DNA of 64,000 nt from Diadema setosum (lineage: Eukaryota; Echinodermata; Echinoidea; Diadematoida; Diadematidae), in NCBI GenBank assembly GCA_033980235.1, contig CM067077.1:10144102-10208101 (forward strand), in the 5' to 3' direction. Positions 47,221 through 58,993 of the stretch are shown one piece after another. A program made the translations under genes and the position numbers. The notes under the pieces were generated by a model. It did not search any database. It saw nothing but the letters and a program-made list of their open reading frames with translations, and was not told the origin of the DNA. Within the stretch, counting starts at the first letter, position 1; each line of letters begins with the position of its first letter.

Positions 47221-47728
47221 GTGAGTGCCTGCCTGTCAGATAGTTCTTGTCTTTTTTTTTGCAGATGGAATACTTGTAGGCATTGATGACTTTGGAAGGA
47301 GGAGTTTGTTTCTTTTGAAACTACACAACATGACTATTAAACAAGAAAGGGAAGAATGTGAATTGACAGAGAAAGGGCTTCAGAGTGAATGCTAATATCC
47401 AAATTTTATCGGATGTCTGTTGTAACGTAATTCTGTACATTTATCTTGTTTTTGAGGTTATGTTGACTATGTTGACAGTTGTGATTAAATTACAGATGTT
47501 AACATTTGGTAATAAAACTTTGTAATGTTATTTTTTTTTTCAGTCATTCCTGATTATCATTCAGCCAATGCATCAATAATGTAATGATAAACATGATTTT
47601 AGTTGAAGTATCTTCTGTTGAAAGATATAATTATGTTCAAACTTTGATTCACAGAAAATATTTGTCTGAGATTCCCATGTTATATCAACTCCTTCTCCCT
47701 TTATCTCTGTCTGTCTTTCACCTACCAG

Positions 47729-47796
47729 GAGGCCAGTATGCCTTCCCAACTCCAGCGGCACCTCTCAGGGGAGATATGGGACCAAACGGCTTCTAA
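47729..47796 (+). CDS. MEGF6-like last exon: short tail with RGD, stop codon
   Basis: The acceptor is TTTCACCTACCAG, phase 1. The exon finishes the split glycine codon and then reads GQYAFPTPAAPLRGDMGPNGF before TAA at 47794-47796 (22 residues with the split Gly). There is no membrane segment or GPI signal, so the protein ends in a small, flexible, proline/glycine-rich tail. It holds an RGD tripeptide, the minimal integrin-recognition motif. Confidence 0.85.
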
Positions 47797-48778
47797 CGAC
47801 AGGCCCAACTTTCATCTCGTCTTTTTCTTCTCCAACTAAGAGACAAACTCAAAAAACGAAAAAGATCATGGCGTTCTCGTCCCTACGTTATTTTTTTTGT
47901 CTGAATCTTGACCACATTTGGAGTGATGCCGACTTGCGTCTGTTGATAACTGCATGCCCCCATCGAGAAAGTGATCCATGACGTTGTGTGACTTTGGGCA
48001 ATCAGTGAAGACGAGAGTATGCTTGTGTTGGTTTCAGAAATGTGTTTCCACGCTTCAACATATCGTTTCAAAGAATGCTAGCAGGTCTCTTTTTTTTTTC
48101 TCAGTGATTGTTGTGATATTATGTCCACCGTCAGGTATTCAGTGTCTTGCACATAGCAATACCTCAAGCAGCAAAATACTGGAAGGAGAAATGGCTAAAA
48201 GGTCGTGAGAGGCAACTCGTGGAAGCTAGCAATCAACACTTCGTGAGTGTTATCTGATCTACATCAGTCGTCTTCTACCTATGGTGGTGCTAAAGTGGAA
48301 ATTAGGAGAGAGAAATGGACTGTGCATGTCCGCAACACAAGGAGGGTCTGATAGGACGTTAGGCAGGTGCAGCGTGCAGTAGGCTTGGATGTTGACTCGG
48401 CTGGCGAAGAGTTGGGAAAGATGTCCATATTGTGGCGGCAACGGGACTGCATCTCGTGCGAGGAAAACAAAAAGTGTTGAGATGGATTCACCGGACGGTC
48501 ATTTAAAAATCGGAGAGAGCCGAGAGAGAGAGCGCCTCGGTCTTTGTACAGAGCGGATGGGGGACGTGTGGGAATGTGGTGTCGAATTCAGATTTTTACA
48601 GCATTATTTATTGTTCATGTGAATGATTCCGTTCTACTGCAAGTATATATGTTTAAGTGATGGCTGCAACGATACAAAAAAAAAAAGAAGAAAAGAAAAT
48701 GAGGGATAGGAAAATAGATATACTCTCAGTATCTAAGAGAGTTGCTCCATGTAGGATAATGTCTTTTTTTAATTGATA

Positions 48779-48784
48779 AATAAA
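48779..48784 (+). promoter_or_regulatory. Candidate poly(A) signal AATAAA
   Basis: An exact AATAAA in an A/T-rich context, about 980 bp after the stop codon of the MEGF6-like gene. Confidence 0.4.
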
Positions 48785-48885
48785 TGTCAACCAACCTTGT
48801 ACAAAGTAGTTAAAGAATATGTTCCGTATAGCATTCATTGTGTTGTATTAGTGATGTCCTAGACAGATTTTGACAATTACCGGTA

Positions 48886-48891
48886 AATAAA
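48886..48891 (+). promoter_or_regulatory. Candidate poly(A) signal AATAAA, second
   Basis: GGTAAATAAATGACTTGTTTA has the exact hexamer followed by a T/G-rich stretch, a slightly better context than the one 107 bp upstream. Confidence 0.45.
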
Positions 48892-49437
48892 TGACTTGTT
48901 TATACTAATGCCATATAGATGATTGCTAATACAATGACCTGTGACATGATGATATATTTTTGCAACCATATGAGTCATTTTATCGAACCAACTTTCTACA
49001 CTACCTTTTTGTTTTTAATGCATACAAAACGTGTATCCCTTACTGTGGATAAGTCCATTATTCTTGTTTTTGTTTGTTTGTTGTTGTTTTTTCCCTCTGT
49101 CAAATACATTTACATATGTTAATTAGTGCTTGGTTTCATGGTCTCAATTTGCATCTGAAATTTCGGTATTAGACTGGAAGCACACATGAAGTATATTTAG
49201 CGCTTCCTCAGACTAAATCCATGTGTAATGTTTGAATGCTGTTATCATTGCTGCACTCATATGGACTGCAAAAAAAAAAAAAAATGACAAAATCTCCTCT
49301 ACCCACCTCCCCCCCCCCCCAAAAAAAAAAGGGAGGAACTCAAAATGTTGTGCCTAACACTAAGGTTTTAGACATGTAGATACTCTTGTAGCTTCAAATG
49401 TATGATAGCATCACAAAGTTATGAGTAAGTTGTGACA

Positions 49438-49454
49438 GGAGAGCGGGAGAGAGC

Positions 49455-49488
<34 letters not shown>

Positions 49489-49489
49489 T
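49438..49489. repeat. GA dinucleotide microsatellite
   Basis: GAGAGAGA with a few C and A interruptions, longest perfect run of about 24 bp near 49464-49488. Confidence 0.9.
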
Positions 49490-50758
49490 ATGAATGAATG
49501 AACAACCTAAAATTTTAGTCAACAATGATATTATCATAGAACGATTATAACAGTTACGACAACAAGCACTGGTGCAGTTACCACATAGTTCACCTTTTCC
49601 TCCGCATCATCACTTTGAGATTTGTGATTGTCGTGTGTGTATATAAACTAACTCCTCTTTTTTTGACCAAGATTATATTCGACTAATTCAAGATAGAACT
49701 GAGCTGACCAGTGCTACGACTATGCAAAACTAACGCCATTCAATTCAGAGCAGCTCTGATTCACTTTCATGTTTCTGTCCTTGCAGCTTGAAAGATGAAA
49801 TGTGGAACTGCACGATGTGTGTTTACCGAGTTCTTCCGAGAAAAACCCCTCATGCAGTATTTTAGACTACAAGGGTCATTTATGTACGTACAATGATCAG
49901 AGGGGAAATCTGAACAGTGTGTATTCAATATTTACGACAACGAGCATTCGCAGGTGTGCATGATTCTTACAAAGTAACAATAAAAAAACATGTCTAATAT
50001 AGATATATGTGTTATTATGCATAGATACTACATACATGCAAATGCACGCACAAACATAATAATGTTTGTGTGTGTGTGTGTATCTGGTACTTCTTTCTGT
50101 TTGTATGATGCAACCGCCTCCTTTCGTGTGTAGTGATTCAGTGTATCATAGATATTCACTAAAGAAAAACCGGTAAGAGAAAAGAAGAGAGATTTAATAT
50201 ACTTCACATTTGATATAAAATATGTATATGCTTGTATTACAGGTGGTAACCTCATATCATTCAACATCGTGATTAGCAATTACCTAAAATAATAATTATG
50301 CCACTATTTATTTGACATTTTGTGAAATTAATTTCACAGAACATTGCATTGTTGAGAAATGATACTAAGAAAATGTCCCTCTATACAATGAGGACTGAAA
50401 AAAAAAAAACTTTGTTTGGCATTTGGTAGTTACATTCAAAAGCCATGGCAACTGATTTTTAGTCAATAACGTTGTCATGCTAGGTTGCAAATGTCTTATT
50501 AATTACATAGGAAAAACTACTAATTGATGATATGTGCTGTCTGTAAAAATTGTGTAGGATTTCATCATCTCCCTGTGTTATTTTTGTAATTACATGGTAA
50601 TTGTAGGTATGTTACATTATTTTTTTTTTTCCTGTTACGTTTTCTGATCTAGATTCGTGGTCTAATACAATTTATAATTATTTTGTTTTCAGTAATATTG
50701 ACACTAAAAAGGAATACCAATTTCCTCTCGAACTACATAGCTTGTATATTCATACTTC

Positions 50759-50847
50759 ATCCCATTGAGGGAGAGCTGATTCTGCTTTAGGAAGCATTTC
50801 TGGTAGATACCTGCCCGAGTATACTCGCGACTTGTCTTCAACGGGTT
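50759..50847. repeat. Copy 2 of the palindromic element (CCCGAGTATACTCG core)
   Basis: It starts CCCATTGAGG, has AGCTGATTCTGCTT, GCATTTCTGGTAGATACCTG, then CCCGAGTATACTCG, and ends TCTTCAACGGGTT. Same order and size as the copies at 8677 and 60748; the right end is better preserved than in copy 1. Confidence 0.75.
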
Positions 50848-53065
50848 AATACATTGTGTCACTCACGCAGATATGCTGAATATATCTTCGCTATACAATA
50901 GACATGATGGTGCGATTTTTTCCGTATTGTAAGATAGTCTCTGTTTCTGCTTTTTATTTATGTGTGTGTATATCATTTCCATTGTCATCTGTATTTTGGT
51001 TTTAATATCTCAATGATATATTCCGACTTGACTTGTAATTTATATCAATTTGTGCAGAGCTGTGAGAGGCTGAATACATGTAAAACAGTGCTGTTTCTCC
51101 TTTTTATGGTACATTTTATTGCATTTTTTTGTCTTATTTACATTGTAATTCTTCATATGTTTTGTTTGCATTTGTTGTTTGCATGAAATGCAGGCCACCA
51201 TCTAATTTAAGGTAATTGTCAAAAGTCTGCATCTCATCACAACAAGGAACAGAAGAGAAAGAGGAAAAAAATATCTTCGGCATTTTATGAACTTGTAGAA
51301 AGATTTCAGCTGGATGCATTGCTCAAAGGTCATTTATGCAATGTGTTTAAAAAGCAAAAGAAAAAGCCTGCTTTCTCGCACTCATGATGTAAAAAGTGTA
51401 TGATGTCGCACCAATAGGTGCATCTGAACTGAGTTCTTTTCCATGGTCGCTGTGTAAAACCAGGGTTTAAAAATAACAGACATTATTTTATGATTAGTAA
51501 TTTTCAATGCTGGCATGCCTCGGCTACCTCACTGCAGACGAAATCAAGTTCACAAGGTCTTGAACGTGCCTGGTTCATGTGCTGCACGAACAGACCTGTC
51601 CATGGACGGGGATTGCTATTAAACCCACTCAGTTTGAAGGCAACGTTTTCCGTTATGCACAATGGGCAACCATTGAAAATGGAACAGGCAAAGGTACGGG
51701 CAGACTGGGCATAAAGTGTGAAAAGATACACGCCCAACATATCCAGCTTACAGAAGCTGAATCTGCTGCAAAGTTTACGGCAAAACAGTTTTCATGCGGG
51801 AAGTGTCTATGACTGTGTGCAGCAACAAAATCCGCCCTGCTTGAAGTAAAGATAGTGTCGGTGAATTGCCTTGCTACACTTTACTGTATCCCTCTGTAAA
51901 GTCTGTTTACATAAAGAAATCCTTCCTTTAAAGTAAAAAGACGAAGATGTAAATTCAATATCAAACTCATCTTATGTCACAAAACAACATTTCATTCTGT
52001 CTTGTAACAGTGGGATGGGGGAATTAAGTGAGAAATTAGCTGACATTATTCAGTGTGAATTTCAAGAACTCCCTTACAATGTATGTCATGCACAACTCTG
52101 TGACTAGTACAGAAGTGACCCATGAAACTTGTAGCAACATTTCAGAGTTGACCTTTTCCCCATGGGGACATGGCACTTTAAAACGTGCACAGCGGTCTTG
52201 GGAGTCTGTGTCTGCAGTATTTTCTGTCAATAAAGTTGTCCCATGTGGAAGCTGCACGGGCAATAGAGGATAAAAAGCATTATTTTGATACAATTTTCCC
52301 ACTCTATTCAAAGAATTTGTGTATGGAGAACCGGCGTCTTCCTTGAAATTCTTTGAGAACTTGGCCAGATTTGCACTTTGTTAAATGTTGCCCGTCATTC
52401 GCTCTGTAATTTAGTTGCAAGGTGCACTTTTGACATTCAAAGAATTACCGTTGAAGGAAATATTGTAATATCGTGTGATTTCTTTGTCCCAGAATTGTTT
52501 CTTGTATCCCAATCATGTCAGTCAAATTAAGAGAAACGTGTGTACAATTGTAATGATAGGCTGAATTTATAAATGTATGAAATTGTTTGTAGTTATCACT
52601 ATGAAAACCAAACATAACACTAACACACACACACACACACTCAAAGAAAAAATGTATTTCACTCAATACAGCTCACATATTACTGTCTATTTGAAATGCT
52701 GATGAATGGTTTTGCATCATCAATAACTGTCTCTCTAAGAGTTATTTTTTTGTACAACCGACTTCCAAATTCTGTCCAACATGTGTCCAACATGAACAGC
52801 AATATCTGAGACTGTGACTAAGTTGGCCAGTCTCTGTATGTACCTTTCAAATGGCCACTCCCCAGATTCCATCATGCACAGAACTGGGGGGTTCAAAAGA
52901 AAACACAGGTATAATGTAAGCCTGCATACCATGGTCCGATATTTTTTTAAATTCGTATTTCTGCATTTGGAATTGGTAATAAATTGAAATAAATTACTTG
53001 TGTGTTCACATTGTGTGCAGTACTTCTGTACATATGTCAGTTACTGGTAAGCCATGGAAGGTTCA

Positions 53066-53070
<5 letters not shown>

Positions 53071-53110
<40 letters not shown>

Positions 53111-53122
53111 GCGTGTGTGTGT
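53071..53122. repeat. GT dinucleotide microsatellite
   Basis: (GT)n with a few GC interruptions toward the right side; perfect for about 34 bp. Confidence 0.95.
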
Positions 53123-53152
53123 GTTGTGTTTGTGACTGTGTGGCAAATACAA

Positions 53153-53395
53153 ATATCCAACATGGTTTCTTGTCTATATTTGCTCCTGAGACAACTGCTC
53201 CCATGAAATATCTGCACGCTGTTAATAGAGACAAACATACCACAAACACAACCCCGACCCTAATCCTAATCCTCACATCAAACTAAACCTAAAACCCTAT
53301 CACATCCCTAACCCTATGTCCTCAGAGGAAACAAGACCAGAGCAACTGTTGCTGGAGCAAATGTCGTGTTACCACATTTTGCACACCCTTTAAAT
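53153..53395. mobile_element. Telomere-like MITE, copy 2, reverse orientation
   Basis: This is the reverse complement of the unit at 26255-26485. It has CCCTAATCCTAATCCTCACATC, then AAACTAAACCTAAAACCCTA, CCCTATGTCCTCAGAGG, and at its left CCCATGAAATATCTGCACGC. Degenerate CCCTAA units occur only in the middle of it. Confidence 0.7.
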
Positions 53396-54593
53396 CCACA
53401 CACACTTTCCAAAAGATGATCTTCCACACATCACTCGTCCACTCTGGGTCTTTCTACAAGAGGTTTGAAGACCACAATAAGTTCTCTTTTCATTCAAATC
53501 TACTGTTCACAGCACTAGGCAGCAAACTATCTTTTGATGGGAACTATCGACCATCTGCACTGGACAGGCGTCGATGTCTGCCTGAACTCCTTTCTCACAA
53601 CCTCAGACAGATCACCAATTTGCAAAGGTACCCCAATAAATCATACATCCTGGAAACTTGGGATGTACTTATCATTTTCACAAACAGCAAGTTTTATTAC
53701 AAGAAAAGAAAAAAAAAACATAGTAAAAGACATTTTACTTGAACATACATATTTTTTTTCTTCATTTTTTTAATGCTTTCCAAAATAGAACAAAGGAAAA
53801 ATGTGTGACGTTGTGTGGTGCCATTGGCAAAACCTACGAAACTTCAAAGATCAATATAAAATTGGCATTTAATACAAAGTCCTTGGTTCTAGTACACATG
53901 GTTCCTGGATCTTTAAAGAGCTAATAAGAAAACGATCATAACCACAAAATTCAGCTTTGCTTATGACAATGGTACAGGGCAAAGTCAATATCCAGTCAAA
54001 TTATTACAAACGATAGACAACAAAGTGTAGTAATTATACTTAAATTATTTGATCCACTTCCAATCAACCATTTAAAGAGTCATATAAAATCATGAACTAT
54101 AAAACGAAAAAAAAAAAATAATGATCTGTATTTCTACAATGAATGAATACAGCAAAGTTTAAACAACGAAATATCCTAACCTTTTTTTTTTTCTCTCTCT
54201 TTTTCCTTCCCTTTCTATCCCCTTGTCAATATTATCTTCAGTAGAACAGACCGACGGAATGTACATGTAAATCAAATTAGTGCAGCCGAGTCATCACTAT
54301 ATTCTGCATGCAGGCAACAAATCACAGCTAAAATTTACAGAAGCAGTGAGAGTACACAGAACACACAAGAAGTTGGTAGTAGTGTACACAAGGTGATGAC
54401 CCATTGCTTACTGTTTTTTTCAAACATGGGGTGGGGTAGAAAATAATTTCCCAACATCATGCAATGTAAAATCCCAGTAAGCATTTTGTTTTGGATAGCT
54501 TTTTTTTTTCTTTCTTTTTGTTTATGGTTTGCTTCAGTCATTTGTCAACCAAAACCAGACTTTTATCATATAAGCACTTCATTTACAAAGAAT

Positions 54594-54955
54594 TAAAGGT
54601 CCTGTTTACCTTTGGGAGCAGTGATTTAAAAATGTTTAAGATATCACTTTTGATGCATATGAGTAGGTTATTTGTATCACAAAACATCCTACCATATAAA
54701 TTTTTTGCAATAAACCTAAGATATAAGGAGATGTCACTATTTTTCTCATTAAACCATAACTGTAGACGGTTTAGTCTCGAAACATTATAACTATTGTTCA
54801 TATTTTGTATATTTAGCAATACTTAACATTGATTATACTGATTCTAATTTTTTACATTGGTCATTTCTATCGCTAACTCACATTTTAGAACTATTTTAAA
54901 GCACTAACACTGGGTTTTTGTTTCATCTGCAAATGGTAAATTATGCCTTTAACTA
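54594..54955. repeat. Dispersed repeat of about 390 bp, copy 2
   Basis: Pairs in direct orientation with 40325-40716. Ends AAAGGTCCTG and near GCCTTTAACT give a short inverted TTAAAGG motif, which suggests a MITE. Confidence 0.75.
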
Positions 54956-55597
54956 TCACTCCACTTTATAACTGGGTGTGACATGATAACGACAAACCCT
55001 ACAACTCAATAACCAATCAAATCAAGCCATTAGTACATGGCTTTATAATAAAATCCAAAGCAAAAGTGTTAAAGGAGATCCAAGTCTGGGTGATGCAGTG
55101 GAAGTAAATGGTGTCCTATCACAAATTTGTTCTCACTAAAACGATTTGTGTGCATTGCTAAAACAAAGCAATCGGTGTAGAAGACAGAACACTGTGACAA
55201 TCTATTGCAGTACTCATTTACAGAAGATACACGAGACACAAATCTTGCTCCTATACTGACCTACCCAAATGACAAAATAGGAGCTTGGGTTCAATGTGTA
55301 CAAACTTCTCTCGGTATGTGCATCTTGGTACATTGAAAAATACAGACTTGTGACATTACATGATCGCTCTCCTAGACTGGCAAATCATCATGGTGGTATA
55401 ACTCATGATGGTAATATCTTTAATGAGGGTGTATCTCTGGTCACATTAGTTTGACATAATAATGTTTGGCCACAACCGTTTATAATGACTGGTATCAGGA
55501 CATTAAAAAGGCTAGTCATTTTTTCGCTCCTTTTATTTTAACAGCTACTTTGTCTATTAAACTACTGGGGCAACCCCAAGACAACACCCTAATATAC

Positions 55598-56364
55598 TGG
55601 GGCCGTATTCTGAGAGCTAATTAAGTGTCTGATTAGCACTTAATTACCGAATTGGTATTCTGAGAGCATGATTAAGTAGGGGGTTTATTAACTACCATGA
55701 CAACAAGCGTTTTGGCGGGAAGGACCTACGCGTTTGCGCGTATCAATGCGCGTGCACGTCTGAGAGGACTTAATCACAGAGTTAATTACGAATCGGTATT
55801 CTGAGGGTGTAATTAAGTATGAAAGTTAATGGAAAACTTAATGATACCAAAGAGTGTCATTAACTACTCCGATATCACGCATTACATCGTGTTTTCTCTG
55901 CCACAACGATGCTTACCGTCTTCGGTAACCGAGGAGCGGTTGAATCTTGTTATCATGGTATCTGTAGAATTCAGAGAAAAAAGAAATATAGCCGATCTTC
56001 GAGGAATTTTGTCATTTTATGTGAGCAAAGAGGTTGAGATCTTCGTGTGCGTAGGTGAGGGGTTGTAATCAAATACCGGAGTGTGCGCACGGAGCTCTTG
56101 GGTTGTAATTACAGGGGGCGTGCAGGAGCGCGCATTGAGGGCATATTTGCGCGTGTAGTCATCATTTTGGCTTCTAACAACGCGTCTGATTGGATGGAAT
56201 AACAATTAGATGGGAGGGGCCTAAGATAATTACAGGGGACTTAATCATACCTTAATTACGTCCTCAGAATACCGATTTTGCCCATGATTAAGGGCCTATT
56301 AACTTCACGACTTAATCACGAAGTTAATTACAGACTTAATTACGACCTCAGAATACCACCCCTG
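55598..56364. mobile_element. Inverted-repeat element with GTATTCTGAG ends
   Basis: The left end TGGGGCCGTATTCTGAGAGC (55598) is mirrored by CTCAGAATACCACCCCTGG-type sequence at about 56346-56364. GTATTCTGAG..TTAAG units are repeated internally at 55658 and 55796 and, in inverse form, at 56262, so the ends are multiple nested copies of a TIR-like unit rich in TAATTAAGT. The interior is about 450 bp without a transposase frame. Confidence 0.7.
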
Positions 56365-56442
56365 GAAGTAGGAATCATAGCAATAACCTTCGAGTGGTAC
56401 TTGGAAAAAAGAAATACGTGGAAAAAAAAAAGAAAAGTATGA

Positions 56443-56690
56443 ACACATATCCATAAGGTTCTTGGCCGAAGAAATGTGAACTGTTAGCTTTAACAATGTT
56501 GTCTCACATGATACTTAAATATGCACACATATCCATAAGGTTCTTGGCCGAAGAAATGTGAACTGTTAGCTTTAACAATGTTGTCTCACATGATACTTAA
56601 GTATGCACACATATCTGTGAGTTCGCAGAACCATGAACTGTCACTTATAACAGTTGCCTTCTTACATGATACACATTCTGCTGTAATAAC
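56443..56690. repeat. 82-bp tandem repeat, about three copies
   Basis: ACACATAT at 56443, 56525 and 56607 marks unit starts exactly 82 bp apart. Units 1 and 2 are almost identical; unit 3 is diverged but keeps GAACTGT, AACA and ACATGATAC in register. Confidence 0.9.
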
Positions 56691-56824
56691 AAAGGACCAA
56701 GAGCTTTCCTCTGAAAGCTGAAACAAATCATTCCAAAAATGAAAATACCTAAATTGGCATCTACTTCTTGCAGACTATGCACACTGTGCATTTGATCCTA
56801 CACAATTCCTTTCCATTTCTGAGA

Positions 56825-56830
56825 TTTATT
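56825..56830 (-). promoter_or_regulatory. Candidate poly(A) signal for the cyclin L gene
   Basis: TTTATT on the plus strand gives AATAAA on the minus strand, about 680 bp beyond the cyclin L stop codon. It is the first exact hexamer I found; another is at 53692-53697. Confidence 0.3.
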
Positions 56831-57505
56831 AACTGTACATAGCTACTGACAATTATTCACCATCTTTCTCACAGCTCTCAGACCTTTTTTTTTTCCATTC
56901 TTTCTTTGTTTCACCTTAAGATACATTCATAATTTTTCTTTTGTTCTTCTCTTTTCTTTTTTTTTTTTTGGGGGGGGGGGGGTGGGGGGTCAGGACAAAA
57001 GGGGTCCAGATAACTGGATAGCATCTCCTGTCTGCTGGATGACTACTTCTTGTGCTCTGCATCTAGCTTGGAGTCAGTGTGAGCTCCATTCTAGCACAAC
57101 AGTGAAATTAAAGCTACAAGAAGCAACCCACTTGCTGACTAAAATGCAGTGTAAAGAATCTTCAAACAAAATGAAGCAACACTTCAGCCAAGCAGTAGGC
57201 AACAGTCACATGGCAATATTCCCATGTCAGTGCATTCTCAAACCCTGACCATTCCAATTTGATACGACATATTTTTACACATCAAGAGAAAACAACCATC
57301 TAATGGATGGTATTTTTCCTTCTCATACTCGTATATCGCCCTCAAAGAAGCAAAACTGCTTTTACATACATATGCATCGAGTAGAAAACTCCCTTTCAAC
57401 AGGACACCGAAACTTACCCAAAAGGTGGTTCATAAACAAATCAGTATCTCATGACGAAATAAAAACATTCTCTGTCAAATAAGGCACTAGAAAATGAGGC
57501 AGTCG

Positions 57506-58043
57506 TCACCTTCTCCGTCGTTCATTGGCGCGACTGTGGCTAGAGTCTCTCTTGGATTTGTGCGAGTGCGAGCGCGATATTGGGGACCGTGAGCGGGTGC
57601 GCGACCGATCCCTCCGGTGCTTACTCCTGCTCTTGTGGCGCGAGTGCGAGGACTCCTTCGAGGAAGGGTCATTGTACGGGCTGTAGTGGTGCTTGTGTCG
57701 GCGCTCCCGTGAGCGGCTGCGCGACCGCGACCGACTCCGGCTCTCGTAGCCCCGCGGGGGCGTCCTCGCATGCTTCTGCTTGTGCCCATGCCGATGCTTG
57801 GGGCTGGCCGAGCGATCCCGCCGGCTGCGCTTGTGGTCATCCCGTTTACGCTTGCTGCTGGATGGTCGTTTCCTGCTGTTGCGCGGTGATGCACTGCGAC
57901 TTCGGGAACTGTGATCGCGAGAAGAATGCCGGTCGGAGTGAGAATCGTGGCTCTCTGATCGGCGCCCTCTACTGGAAGAGCGGCTCCTACTGGAGGCAGA
58001 TGTTGATGGACTCCTCTTGTGTTTCTCTACTTTACCATTTTCT
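57506..58043 (-). CDS. Cyclin L terminal exon: RS domain and stop
   Basis: The acceptor, read on the minus strand, is TTTTTTGCAG at 58044-58046; one base completes the Arg codon, then ENGKVEKHKRSPSTS follows. The 178 residues are rich in RS/SR and H dipeptides (SRSRSSSRGRR, ESRSRSRSRSRSRERRHKHH, SKHRRDRSRTRSRS) and end RANERRRR before TGA at 57506-57508. RS tails direct cyclin L to nuclear speckles and bind SR splicing factors. Codon use is unusually GC-rich here, as is common for RS exons. It is the only long unbroken coding exon in the window. Confidence 0.93.
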
Positions 58044-58993
58044 CTGCAAAAAAACAAAAATAGACAGGATGAAATGAGGAATAGCTATCATATCACCCTT
58101 CTATATTGTGAGCACAATTTTAATTTTTTTTACCTACAGAGGGAGGCATACACTGGACTTTCACCGAGTTTTTATAGATAAATAACTTAAAGGGGCATTC
58201 CGGACGATTTTCATAATTTCACATCATGTAGTACATAAATCAACAGCTTCATGTATAGATTTGTAGAATTTATTGTGGTTCTTGAGCAGAGAAACAGTAC
58301 TTTCAAAAACCTTAAACAAATTACACTGAACAAAGATGATGACATAGGAGCCACACATATCGCAGAAATGTAGCAGTGTCATTCCATTACAATACCGCAT
58401 GCTTGCAAGCTCACCTGTGTGTAATCTATGCATGCCTTCTTCTTTTGAGCTGCTTCCTTGAGCCACATCTCATGCATTCTTATGGTGAAGCTGCCATGTC
58501 ATCATCCTTGTTCATTGCAATTTGTTATAAACTTCGGAAACATTCTTATTTTTCATCCCAATCATCATAAATCCTGAAACTCTGTACCCAGTATAACTAA
58601 TCTATATATGTTCAAATGTAAAAATTTGAAAATCATCCGAAGGTCAGAACAGATTGTCCAATTTTCTCCACTGAATGCTTCACCATTTGTGGAAATGTCC
58701 CTTTATGGCAACACAAATATCTTTGTTCATTCTGGTTTATTCTACGTCGAGCAGGTGACTTGTGTTCCTTTACTTAACCATGACTTAGTTTCCTTCTCTT
58801 TGAGCAATGCCAGGAACTCAACATTTCACATTCAAACGATCATTACAATGAACTCTTATACTGTTACCTCTACATTTCTCCTGTATTCATTCCCATTGTG
58901 ACATCACAACGAAGAAATCATGCAAAATACCCCAGCAGAGAACAACGTATCATGCACTGACAGTAAATACAAGCCATTTCAATCCAGACTTAC
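58044..58993 (-). other. Cyclin L intron, nothing recognised
   Basis: About 950 bp between the KEEP linker exon and the RS exon; GTAAGT donor, TTTGCAG acceptor. No repeats of note. Confidence 0.5.

Larger units (their letters stand above)
28508..47728. other. Introns between the laminin-type EGF exons
   Basis: These introns run from about 360 bp to 1.8 kb and mostly hold unremarkable AT-rich DNA. Exceptions are listed separately: the AT/T tract, the 1.5-kb element, the 390-bp repeat, the AGT tract. T runs occur near 39882 and 39958, and C runs near 29261, 31859, 41660 and 43579. I see no RNA gene or extra exon in them. Confidence 0.45.
13621..47796 (+). other. MEGF6-like multiple-EGF gene, 34 exons, 5' end missing
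   Basis: This gene-level entry covers all plus-strand coding exons. The product is a string of 8 EGF/calcium-binding EGF domains, a proline-rich linker and 24 eight-cysteine EGF repeats, then a 22-residue tail and a stop. That order, the lack of any hydrophobic membrane segment, and the end shortly after the last EGF match MEGF6 (secreted; the vertebrate protein is about 1,500 residues) better than MEGF10/11 or SCARF proteins, which have a membrane segment and cytoplasmic tail. The visible part sums to about 1,427 residues by hand. The signal peptide and EMI domain expected at the N-terminus were not found and should lie upstream, because the first exon seen opens in phase 1. All 33 introns inside it are phase 1. 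MEGF6 is the closest family I know; orthology needs a tree. Confidence 0.8.
47797..48910 (+). other. 3' UTR of the MEGF6-like gene
   Basis: The sequence follows the TAA and has no continuing frame of note. It ends plausibly after one of two AATAAA signals at 48779-48784 and 48886-48891. A longer UTR cannot be excluded, as another AATAAA lies at 52229-52234. Boundaries would need transcript data. Confidence 0.45.
48911..57505. other. Intergenic region between two convergent genes
   Basis: No credible coding exon is seen. It contains an A-rich and C/A run near 49270-49330, a GA microsatellite at about 49438-49488, palindromic element copy 2 (50759-50847), a GT microsatellite (53071-53122), the telomere-like MITE copy 2, the 390-bp repeat copy 2, an inverted-repeat element at 55598-56364 and an 82-bp tandem repeat. 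Parts next to either gene may be 3' UTR. Confidence 0.5.

Noticed and set aside
48911..53000. A further gene between the two loci
   Set aside because: No ORF over about 90 residues, no conserved motif and no splice-linked frames; the sequence is AT-rich with microsatellites.
57580..58077. 165-residue plus-strand ORF over the RS exon
   Set aside because: It is the antisense of the cyclin L RS domain; its Cys/Ala/Ser-rich makeup follows from complementing Arg/Ser codons.
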